Part shown: piece after piece, positions 22,101 through 31,021 of the stretch
Numbering within the stretch: position 1 is the first letter of the stretch
Layout: each line of letters starts with the position of its first letter
DNA from: Thuidium tamariscinum
Lineage: Eukaryota > Streptophyta > Bryopsida > Hypnales > Thuidiaceae
DNA length: 64,000 nt
Direction: 5' to 3'
Assembly: GCA_947034885.2 (NCBI GenBank)
Contig: OX344753.2
Location: forward strand, 5,766,001 to 5,830,000
Program-made: the position numbers and the translations under genes
Notes under the pieces: model-generated
Told to the model about the DNA's origin: nothing
The model's input: only the letters and a program-made list of their open reading frames with translations
Databases searched by the model: none

Positions 22101-24142
22101 CCCTAGTTTGTCACTCCGAATTTCACCACAACAATCCTACACTCCCAATTCGAAGTTATTAGAGCATTGAGTGATTGAGTGCTGCAATGTCTACATTACT
22201 TGTGATTCCATCTTGGGCTCACAAAATCGCCTCCAGAACCCTACTAGAAATTGGTTACAACACGAACAATTGAGTGAGACATAACGCCATCGATGTCTGA
22301 TAAAATTTGCATCCCCTGGATTGTGAGACCTCCAATCACCACAACACTCACACTCCCAATTCAAAGTTGCTAACATGGAGTGATTGAGAGCTTCAATGTC
22401 TACATTACTTGTGATTCAGTTGTGAGCTCTCAAATTGCAGTCCAAGCCCTCCTGGGAATTGGTTGCAGCATGCATCGTGATGCAACATGAACAATCCAGT
22501 GGAAAATGGCGACATGACTGTTTGCTAAAATTTGCATCACCGTCAAACTTGCTCAAGAGATGACTATTGAGAATTTAAACGACCAAACAATAATTGAAAG
22601 TTCCGTGGCATACCACAATTGCTTCAAAGGCCATTGTTTCATTGAAACTGGCACACGCGTTATGGAAATTGCACATTGTACTAAAATACTTGAGGTGTGA
22701 ATCGTAAGGGTTAGGTGATTGCCAGGCCCTTGTCATGCCTTTATCGGAAGTTTATACCACCGATCAAAGCATCTCCCCGTTGAAACGACGACATTGGATC
22801 TGGATATTGATTCAACCTCCGAAATTTGGTTGTTTCAACAGGAGGTTGGCACTAGTTCAAGGTAGCGAAATGGCAATAACCAAGAGCTTAATTCCGCAAT
22901 TTGCAAAACTAGAGTAGGCAGTTTCAACAAAAACAGTGTTTCCAAAATCTACATTACAAACGCCAACACTAATGAAAGAGTTTTCAGTGTATCACTCCAT
23001 TAATCTCCCAAACCCTATCAAAAATTGGTTTAGCATGCACGTAGGGTTACAGGACATATAACACAAAACAATCTAGTCAACCATGACGATGCCATCACCA
23101 TCAAAATTGCTAGAAGAGGAAGAAAAGGAGTGGTACCACTGAGATCGCGGGTTGCAGATCTTGAGCGATGACTTTCATCTGATTGAACTTTGTATTATTA
23201 TCCTTGGGCTGTGAATTTCAAGGGTCGGTGATTTCCTGGCCCTTATCATGCCCTTTTCTGATGCTTATACTAACGAATAGAGCAACCCATTGAAACAACA
23301 ACATTCAATTTGGGTACTGTTTCAACCTCCGAATGCTGGTTGTTTCAACAGAAGGTTTGTGCTAGAGGTAGGGAAATAGCAATCACCAACTGAATTCTCA
23401 TGCCATTTTGCAAAACCAGAGTATACAGTTCTACCCAAAACGCTCTTTCCATAACCTACATTACAAACGCCAACACTAATAAAAGAGTTTTCAGTGTATC
23501 TCTCCAATAGTCTCCTAAACCCTATTAAAAATTGGTTGAGCACACAAGTAGGGTTTTACTGGTGATGCCAATGCCATCCCAATTCAAAGTCATCCCCACC
23601 CAATATGCTGCAAGGGGAAGAAAAAGAAATGGTACCATAGAGGTGGCATGCTGCAGATCTTGCGCGGTGACTTTCGTCTCGGAGATGTACCAATCCCCCG
23701 AAGGAAAGCGCGCCAGCGGGCGTCGCCCCAAATCGAGCACAATCTCCACCAGATTATGAATCTCCTTGTGCGCCACCAGCTTCTGGCCAATGTGCTCCGG
23801 CACCAAAACTAACAACTTCCAAAGCTCATCACTAATCTCGCCCCCCCCGTCCTCCAATGCGAGCTCCCTGGGCACTTCAGCAATCACTTCCGTAGCGAGG
23901 AGCTCCTCAGGACCAGAAGGATTCAAGCCTGCACTCGACTGGGGAGGAGGATCCACAGCTAAGTTGCGAGCATTGGTCACGTGAACTCTCAAACGTCGAC
24001 TCTGGTCCCCGAAATTCAAGCTTCTGGAAGTGGAGAACCACTGCTGCCGTGGGCGAAATGATGCCCCTCGACAATACAAAACGAGGTGAGGACCAGCGGA
24101 GCTCCAAGTTCTCGGGCACGAAATGGACAACACAGACTCCAT
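16149..24142 (-). CDS. SPD1: SPD1/ycf45-like plastid P-loop ATPase, 9 exons
   Basis: Predicted 732-aa protein related to cyanobacterial/algal ycf45 and Arabidopsis SPD1 (SEEDLING PLASTID DEVELOPMENT 1). Exons on the minus strand: 24142-23636, 22090-21876, 21361-21211, 21083-20892, 20139-19977, 19038-18779, 17706-17530, 17132-16959 and 16508-16149; all junctions are GT-AG and phase-consistent. The N-terminus (about 55 residues, Ser/Arg-rich) looks like a plastid transit peptide. Next come the [13 protein letters not shown] block, a [10 protein letters not shown] segment, Walker [10 protein letters not shown] (230-238), DTSNEI (260-265), Walker B VIVIDEIG (304-311), and the [14 protein letters not shown] region. 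The C-terminal segment (about 634-670) resembles the R3H domain of ycf45 proteins but lacks the classical Arg-x3-His pair, and is followed by Ser, Ala and Glu runs. The start is the first in-frame ATG; upstream codons in the same frame lack one. The family is known to be needed for early plastid development; its ATPase substrate is not established. Confidence 0.9.
16666..16789. mobile_element. Small hairpin MITE in SPD1-like intron 8
   Basis: A 124-bp element whose arms share AGTACAAAT, an ACCA(C/T)GGGCTGAAATGG block and the terminal inverse ATTTGTACT. The trinucleotide ACT lies directly on each side (16663-16665 and 16790-16792). It sits in the intron between exons 8 and 9 and has no coding potential. 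A 3-bp duplication would fit PIF/Harbinger- or CACTA-like elements. Confidence 0.65.
21384..21431. repeat. Interstitial telomeric repeat flanked by 14-bp direct repeats
   Basis: Two full TTTAGGG units and a partial third occupy 21398-21416, inside SPD1-like intron 2. The identical 14-mer CACTCAATGCACGG lies at 21384-21397 and 21418-21431. The arrangement looks like telomeric DNA inserted at a staggered break with a target-site duplication. Confidence 0.85.
22125..22550. repeat. Tandem units in SPD1-like intron 1, proximal to exon 2
   Basis: Two direct copies of about 210 bp (about 22125-22330 and 22336-22550). They share 'cactcccaattc.aagtt', 'gtctacattacttgtgatt', a '..gaattggttgcag' block and 'aaaatttgcatc'. 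Weaker similarity extends to parts of the two larger units that follow (22690-23670). The intron seems to have grown by repeated tandem duplication. Confidence 0.7.
22690..23680. repeat. Two ~500-bp tandem units spanning exon 1 end and intron 1 of SPD1-like gene
   Basis: Units at about 22690-23178 and 23210-23680 align with an offset of about 500-517 bp. Shared blocks include 'caggcccttgtcatgcc', 'ttcaacctccgaa', 'attacaaacgccaacac', 'gagttttcagtgtat' and 'aaattggttgagca'. The second unit contains the real exon 1 end and donor. The first contains a diverged copy of the same exon end at 23137-23178, still with a GT donor. Confidence 0.85.
23137..23178 (-). other. Candidate duplicated mini-exon in SPD1-like intron 1
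   Basis: On the minus strand this 42-nt piece is preceded by AG (23180-23179) and followed by GT (23136-23135). It is a multiple of three, lies in phase 0 at both ends, and reads [14 protein letters not shown]. That parallels [14 protein letters not shown], which ends true exon 1. Splicing it in would insert a second, diverged copy of this segment without shifting the frame. Whether it is used cannot be told from DNA alone; lack of a polypyrimidine tract would argue against it. Confidence 0.4.
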
Positions 24143-24694
24143 TTGGCAAATTTGCAAGCACCACCCTAAGAACTCATAGCAGCACTGCAGGCATGAATCC
24201 CCCGACGGTGTCAATGTTAACCGACGGAAGCGAACCCCACCAAATGCATGACTTCCTGTGTGCAAGAGTGCTGGATTTTGAAGCTGGCGGTGGAATTCAC
24301 ACAACAGTTCCTGCGAGGTGGCAGGAATTGAAGAATATTCGATTGGTGATTGGCGCTGAAACAGGGTTTGGAGTTGGGTGGTGCGAAGCTGCCGTTGCTT
24401 ATCCACTCACAGCAAGTGCGGGACGAAGGGAGAGAGAAGAGACTGGGACACCCACATCCAGCTCTCAATCCTCCCAATTCACCTACACTTGGGACAATAT
24501 GTTTCCTATCAAGGGTGGTTTGGGAGTTGGGCTCTCTGTTCACAATTCAGTTGGGTTCGGTGCGGGACTCTGGCAGGGATAGCGTGAGAGCATCCTCAAC
24601 CCTGCCGCTGAACAAAGCCGCGGAAAAGGGAAAGTAAAGCGGCACTGGAGCTGCTCAAAGGTAAACCAGCCCAAGACTCATCACAGTTATGGTA
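24143..24694 (-). promoter_or_regulatory. Upstream/promoter region of SPD1-like gene
   Basis: This GC-richer DNA lies upstream of the minus-strand ATG at 24142. A 177-codon plus-strand frame (24049-24582) crosses it and exon 1, but it matches no known family and is most likely an antisense shadow. I cannot point to a definite TATA box. Confidence 0.4.
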
Positions 24695-25310
24695 GGAGGC
24701 TCTAAAAGCGACCAGCCTTTTCAAACAGTCCCTATGAATTGATCAAAAACAGACATTAAGCACACCATAAATGGATACAGTTCAAAAGAGAAATAGACAC
24801 CTTATAATGTTAGGACCATAATCCATTCAAAAAAGGTTTATTCAAAAAGCATTGGCAGATGCAATAAAGGCCACAATAGAACGGTTTTATAATCAGTGGC
24901 CACATAAAAATTTAACTTTAAAAAAACTAGATTTTACTCCAGAAAAATCCATTTCAGCAGTAAAAAATAAAGAAAAGCAAAGGTCCATTTTTGTTGCATC
25001 CAAGGACTTATTTTTGAAAGTATTCAGGCCCTTCTTGCATGCCGGGTTGGTGCTTGTCAGGCCATGTTATGTCTTTTTCCAATTTTACTGTGCACACTTC
25101 AAGGGGACCCTAGGATCACAAATAGGTGCCTACGCTTGGTATCTTTAAAAATTCATAAGTAATTCATAACTACTCCAAAAAATGTGAAACCACTTCCGTT
25201 GGATTCTGCTACTATTTTTCTATGTCAGAAAAATTACTGAAAATACTTTCCATCACCATTGCCTCATGAAAACTGCGATCAGCCCTTAAAGTGTCGCTTT
25301 TAGAGCCTCC
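24695..25310. mobile_element. TIR element family B, copy 4 (long form)
   Basis: A 616-bp element with strongly matching ends, GGAGGCTCTAAAAGCGAC and GTCGCTTTTAGAGCCTCC, between TA at 24693-24694 and 25311-25312. It retains the 'ctccaaaaaatgtgaaac' core. The 98-codon frame inside it (24852-25148) resembles nothing I know and is probably chance. Confidence 0.8.
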
Positions 25311-25399
25311 TACCCTACTGGAGGGAATGACTCATTAAAGTCTTCCATGAATCCTTGAGAGACTTTTTTTTCAAAAAAAAAAGAGGAGACTTGGGTCAA

Positions 25400-25793
25400 G
25401 ATGCAAGCACCTAAAACCATCAAAATAATCAATTCAGCATAGTTGGAGGCACCTTTTTTAGAATGAAATATTTTATAATATTAGCAATTGAAAATCATGA
25501 GTTTAAATTTAAAAAAATTAGAATTTTTGATGTCACATGTAATTTCAATGAATTTTCAAAGTGGAAGCTCCCTACATCATTGAAACTATCATGTATCTTG
25601 GTTTTGAAATTAAAATCTAGATATATTCAATGAAATTCTTTTTCATTTGTGTCCAAAAAAATCTAGATATATTAGCAATCATCCCATGGCAATTATCCCA
25701 TGAAAATGGTTTAATGTTGCTTTTGAAGGATTGGATTAACAGAAGTGTATTTGTCAAAAGTGGATAAAGGGACATTTTTGGGTGTTTTCACCT
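25400..25793. mobile_element. TIR element family E, copy 2
   Basis: The interior matches 12060-12380 and 55601-55953 ('caattcagcatagttggaggc', 'gcaattgaaaatcatga', 'gaattttcaaagtgga'). The right end GGTGTTTTCACCT is followed by TA (25794-25795). The left end carries a related 'gcacctaaaaccatc' but no clean TA, so that side is decayed. Confidence 0.55.
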
Positions 25794-25839
25794 TACATTA
25801 GATTGAGTTGAAAGTTAGTGACCCATTTTTTATTAGCCC

Positions 25840-26740
25840 CCATTTTCAATCAATAGGTTGTTTCTTTCTGCGAAGTTGTGGTGTAGTTCCCGGAGCAATT
25901 GTGGCTCATTATCATTGGTTGCAAGGCTCTTATAAATGCAACTAACCCTTGGTTGGTTTTTCTATTATCCTATATCACCATTATAGGTTAAAGAGAATCT
26001 TCTACTAAAAAATTCACAATAATTACTATTTGTGTAATAAAATTCTGAAAAATATGGCATCCTTCCAAATTCTAATTTCATACATGAAAAAATTTGCATT
26101 CAAAAAAGCTGCACTCTACATATGTGTAATTACTTAAGTAGTTGGAAATGGGTGAAATGCTCTAGTGTCCACCAACTATAATCCAAGTCTTCAATAACAA
26201 TGATGCAATGATTAACCCTTAAAGAATGCAACCTCCCACCACCAAGATAGTCACGAAATGGTGTAATTATTGGACTAGTAGGTGCATTCTTTGTTTCTAC
26301 AATGATAGCAAAGTCATTCATTAGACACTTTGGTTCTTCAATGTGTTTCAAGGAATAATGATTGCAATAGGAACTTCCTTGTTTTGAGTGTAGATTTGTT
26401 GCATGAAGTGGGTTTTTTAGGCCTTCATGATGTAGTCGCATTAGGAAATATTGTTATCGCTTTAGATAAGTATGATGACTATTACGGATACACTTTTTGC
26501 TAGTTTTGGAGTAGTCTAGTGACTCTTTGGGGCCAAGTAGGTTGTGCATTCCAAAAATTCATAACAAATGTGCATATTTAAAAAAAAATAACATTTCAAC
26601 TATTATCTCCATTTTTCACATTTGTCTTTATGTGAGTTTTAAGAAAAATTCAACAATGTCAATGGGGCAAATCAATCATTTTGTTAGGATAGATGATTTA
26701 TCTAATATTGTAGAAGGGAACTTTGGGTGGTGAATGATTA
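25840..26740 (+). repeat. Dispersed repeat family H, copy 2
   Basis: Shares 'gcattctttgtttct', 'aggccttcatg.tgtag', 'tattaggaaatattg' and 'gatgactatta', in order, with 45240-45960, and more weakly with 7140-8000. No intact protein. Probably a decayed transposon fragment. Confidence 0.5.
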
Positions 26741-28709
26741 GAGAAACTTACCCACATTCTCTACATATTTATTTTTTTAATTCTGTATTCCTACTAATTG
26801 TAGAAGTATGTTACACCCCAAAAATGGAATTAATTCATAAACCTTGTCCCTTATGCATTCAAAAGTGGATTTGATATTTACATAATTATATAAAAATTCA
26901 TTTACTACCTCTACTTTCCAAAGTTAAAACCACATTTGCACAATAAATTCAGGGAATTGTTAAATTTCATATTAATGAGGGTCAAATTGGGTGTTTCAAC
27001 ATGATTTTTGGATAGAACCTATTTAGATAATGATCACTCAATCACTCTTTAAAACCTTCTCATGTTAAGAAGTCATTTTGAATGATGAAAAAAAATATTG
27101 GAAATTACAATGTAGGGATCCATGTGACTCAAGAAAGACAACCAAAACACATGTTACCACATCATCTACAATAAATATATTTGCATCGTTAAAATCAATG
27201 ACAATGAAGCAACTAGTAAGGTGCTCCAAACTATGACTCATCTACTATACATAAAATCATAAATAACTAGCAATTGAAAACATTTGGAACTAAAAAAGGT
27301 TTGCAAATTGCAATGGATTAAATACTAGGAACAATGCAAACAAATATTTGCTCGAGAGATTGAACAAGAGTGGTAGATTGGAAATGTAACATTTTGAATT
27401 AAGTTTGCAGTTTAAGGTCATGATAATCATGCATGGCAAATAACCATTTGCACTCTACTATGTAACCTATGTCAAGTAGCCCACCAATATTTTGATGTGG
27501 ACATGAATCATATTTTCTTATTTGTATCAAGAATTTACAAAGAATAGACAACATTATCTTTTTTTATTTATATAAAATTTGGATAGTATTCAACATCACA
27601 TTGTATTGTATTCAAATTTGAAGTGAAATTGTTATATTTATGAATTGCAAGTTGTCAAAGTTTGTTAAGGTTGAATGTTAACTAAATCATATATTGTATG
27701 TCTTCTTGCATATCTTTCAAAATTAGTACAAATCTAATATTTTTGAATGTTTCAAAGAATCACGATTGAATCTTTGGGTGGATTAATTTTAGTTGCATTA
27801 AAATTTTATCATTTTCTATCAATTTGCATTATCTTTTTTTGTCAAAATAGAATGCTACTCTCTAATTTGTTACATCTACAACCAAGATCTCATGCTACAC
27901 TACAATACAATTGCATATAGATTATTTTGTTGTGGAGCACTTGCCAATTACATGTATATCTACATGCATATGCACATCTTCAATATCCACCAACAAGAAG
28001 GTTAATAGTTGTTAGATTAAAGTGCTTTTCTACAAGGATGGAGATTTTTATTGACATTCAACTTGTTCTTGCAATTGAACCACCCTTGAGTCAATTTTGA
28101 TAACTAAGTTGTTTGCTACTTTCAATTGTAACAAATGCTGCAACAATATAAGCGATCATTCACTTTAAACCTTAGCTCTTGACATCTATCTATTATTAAC
28201 CCCTAAAAGACCAAGCTACATTTTTTTTTGGCAATATAGCAATTTTAGGCAATTCACTTCAAATGGAATTCTAATATTTTTCTTTGAAGTTTCCACAAAA
28301 AATGTAGATAAGGAATGTCTTTGGGAGACAATAAAAAAAAACATGTCAAATACTTGTAATTTTTTGAGTGGCTAATTTGAATTCAAAGAAGCATGACTTT
28401 TATATATCCCATTACAATTGGAATTTCTAACATGCAATAGTATAAGAAGACATGTGTAGAACAAGTAGACAATTTAAAGATTAGGGTGAGATAACTACCA
28501 CTAATTATAATACTAGTAGACATTTCACTACAGTATTGTATTGAATGACATTTGTTTTTAAGTGTTTTACCTCATAAAAATTTTAATTCTAATAAAATAC
28601 TATTTTTGGATTGATATTAATGTAATGCCACATGTTGAAATGTTGAAAAACATAGTAGAAAATTTAAAAAATAAGTAAACTTTAAAAGATAGTTCAAGCC
28701 CTACAAATA
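26741..28709. other. Gene-free AT-rich spacer
   Basis: Long AT-rich stretch without frames above about 60 codons. It may contain heavily decayed retroelement sequence, but I could not recover a domain in either orientation. Confidence 0.4.
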
Positions 28710-29012
28710 ATTGAAAGAAACAACTCAAACAAGTGAAGAAAATGAAGAAGAAGATGAGTGCAAATATAAAATTGGAAAGTACATAGAAGAAAAGGGAGAA
28801 AAATAGAAAATATAATGGAAAAAGAAATGGATATTAAATGAAAAAGAATAGGAAAGAAAACCATAAACTAAATGGAAAAAAAAAGTAAAGTGAAACAAGA
28901 AAGAGAATATAATGGAGTAAAATGGGAAAGGAAAAGGAGAAAAAAGGGAATTGAAATGAAAAAGAATTATGCTAAAAAAAAGGAAAAAAGGATGGAAGTA
29001 AAAAAAGAAATC
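28710..29012 (+). repeat. Purine-rich low-complexity tract
   Basis: About 300 bp made largely of A and G, with repeated 'ggaaaaagaaatgg', 'aaagaaaa' and 'gaagaagaag' words. No frame is sustained. It is strand-asymmetric simple sequence of unknown role. Confidence 0.7.
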
Positions 29013-30351
29013 ATATTTATATGTACATTACTAAACTAGGATTTAGACTTTAGGATTTGGGGTCATTCACATGAGAATATTACTTAAGCACATTTGACTC
29101 GTGAGACATAATCTCATGCTTTATGAATGCCTAAACATTTTCAACTCCATATGCTTGAAAATTGAAATCATGGTTTCATTTGTAATATATAAAAACGAAT
29201 ACATTACAAATTAAGTGAATTAGGAAAATGTAACCATGCTTACTCTTAAATTGTAATGATTCCAACCCAAACTAGAGAAGCTTCAATTCATTGAAGCTAT
29301 AACTTGATGCATGAATGAATTTGTCTATGTGGACATCCATCTTGCAGAAAAACCTATACAAGTGTTACAAGTGTTTGAAATTCGTGTATTGTTCTCAACC
29401 TCCAATAGTAGCTGTCTACGAGTTAAATTAGGCATCTTATTATTTTTGAGATTGAATTAGGGTTTGGGGCATTTTAGGCAATTCGTGTAGGATTAGGGTT
29501 TTGGGCATTTTTTTGGTTTCACAAACATTTACTATAATTAGGAGCCTTGTGCTTTTCCAAGTAGGCAATAATTTCTACAACAACATGTCACTTTTAAAAA
29601 AAGACTAAATTTTTGCCAAATTTAAAATTTGCATAGGACAATGCCATTTGGTGTTATATATATTTGACGACATTTTGTAGTAAGACCTACGTTATTCTTC
29701 AAAACAACAATATTGGAATAGTAGCTAATAAGTAATTAGGATAAAATGTTTTGGAAATCATATAAGATGAGACTAAAGGGTTTTTTCATTTGTAGATAAA
29801 AATAATCTTCAAATATTTAGATTGCCTATCACATTAATACAAAGTTTCAAGTGCCAACATCATTTGCATTAGAAGAAATTTGAAGCCTCTAATGGGCCGT
29901 TTCGGGATAGTTCCCGAAATGGCTGGGAGCTGTTAGGTTGGTATTTCTGGGAAAAAAAAAGGTTTTTTTGGTCCTGAAATACAAAAAAAACTCCAAAAAA
30001 GAATTTTGTTTTTCAAAAAATAAATAAAATTACGTGGCATTGCCCCTACTACATTGGATTCTTGTGATTTTGCAATTTACTACGTTCCCAGATTGCGGGA
30101 ACTTGCAATCTCTTGCATGGCTTAGATTTCTTCTAATGACTATTTTTCTTTAAGAGCCTTTTTTCTATCTAATATCTTTCAATGTAGTGCTCTATAAATA
30201 CGATGCAATGTAATTTCATCATAATTAAATACATTATCTAATAAGTAGCCCTTAATAATCTCTTACATATTTGAAGTTGCAATTCTTATTCCCTTTGCAT
30301 TAGCATCTCATGATTCATAATGCAAATAATGAGAGGCTATTCCATTCTTTT
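29013..30351. other. Gene-free spacer upstream of SmE gene
   Basis: AT-rich DNA, including a 'gggccgtttcgggatagttcccg' palindromic stretch near 29894-29916 that might be an old transposon end. No gene supported. Confidence 0.4.
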
Positions 30352-30370
30352 GAAAGTATCTAAAATTCCA

Positions 30371-30545
30371 GGTCCGGAACGACCTTAAACTACCAGGTGA
30401 TGGAGCAGAGGATCCTTGCAACAAGCAGGTTGCGGGTTCAATACCTGGTGGCACCAGGTTTGTTCCTGGCATAAAATCAGCCTCTATTCCTGATGGAACC
30501 CCTCGCAGTGTGTTTCCTCAACACGCTTGTGTCAAAAAAAAAAAA
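30371..30545 (+). mobile_element. tRNA-type SINE with 19-bp target duplication
   Basis: A 175-bp element. It has an A-box-like TGGAGCAGAGG (30401-30411), a near-consensus B box GGTTCAATACC (30435-30445) and an A tail (30534-30545). It is flanked by perfect direct copies of 'gaaagtatctaaaattcca' at 30352-30370 and 30546-30564. These are the hallmarks of a Pol III SINE mobilised by a LINE. The perfect flanks suggest a fairly recent insertion. It lies about 210 bp upstream of the SmE start codon. Confidence 0.9.
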
Positions 30546-30564
30546 GAAAGTATCTAAAATTCCA

Positions 30565-30757
30565 ACCACGTGAAAGGTTGAATTCAGTATCTACTTACGC
30601 TGTAGATTATTAAGACCAGTCTTTGGACCTTTTGCACGATCTCCCCCTGTTTTTAGGGTTCGCGCAGGGAGCAGCTTCATCCTGCTTTTGTTCTTTGCCG
30701 CCCGCGTGATTGTGCGATTAGATTGCCGGTGGCAGGGGCGTTGGAAAGTTGGGCGCC
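30565..30757 (+). promoter_or_regulatory. SmE promoter/5'UTR with G-box and telo-box
   Basis: Between the SINE duplication and the ATG lie a CCACGTGA G-box-like site (30567-30574) and TTAGGGTT (30653-30660), the inverse of the AACCCTAA telo-box common in plant translation and RNA-processing genes. The sequence turns GC-rich toward the ATG. The start site of transcription is not visible. Confidence 0.5.
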
Positions 30758-31021
30758 ATGGCGACCAAGGTGCAGCGGATTATGACCCAGCCCATCAACC
30801 TGATTTTCCGTTTTCTGCAGAGCAAGTCGCGCATCCAGATCTGGCTGTTTGAGCAGAAGGATATGCGTATCGAGGGCCGCATCATCGGATTCGACGAGTA
30901 CATGAACCTGGTGCTGGAGGACGCGGAGGAGGTTTCGCTCAAGAAGAACACGCGCAAGCCGTTGGGTCGGATATTGCTCAAGGGGGATAACATTACGCTG
31001 ATGATGAACACCGGGAAGTGA
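30758..31021 (+). CDS. SME: Spliceosomal Sm protein E
   Basis: An 87-residue protein beginning [20 protein letters not shown] and ending [10 protein letters not shown]. It is nearly identical in character to eukaryotic SmE (snRNP-E), which sits in the heptameric Sm ring around the Sm site of U1, U2, U4 and U5 snRNAs in the nucleus. The Sm1 motif ([30 protein letters not shown]) and Sm2 motif ([13 protein letters not shown]) are complete, and the length is normal for the family. The ATG at 30758 is chosen because family members begin just before KVQRIMTQP; a TTG three codons earlier is not a likely start. The coding region has no intron, whereas SmE genes of seed plants are usually split, so it may be a retrocopy or a lineage-specific intron loss. 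Upstream are a SINE and telo-box. Confidence 0.95.
   Translation: MATKVQRIMTQPINLIFRFLQSKSRIQIWLFEQKDMRIEGRIIGFDEYMNLVLEDAEEVSLKKNTRKPLGRILLKGDNITLMMNTGK

Noticed and set aside
23525..24406. Longer 293-codon minus-strand frame as the full first exon of the SPD1-like gene
   Set aside because: It would begin at GTG and read through the GT donor at 23635; family similarity stops at the donor, and the first in-frame ATG is at 24142.
24049..24582. 177-codon plus-strand frame antisense to SPD1-like exon 1 and its promoter
   Set aside because: The opposite strand carries a well-supported conserved exon; this frame shows no known domain and looks like an antisense shadow in GC-rich DNA.
27020..28200. 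Possible decayed copia-type retroelement
   Set aside because: The composition and phrase style suggested it, but I could not recover reverse transcriptase, integrase or LTR ends.
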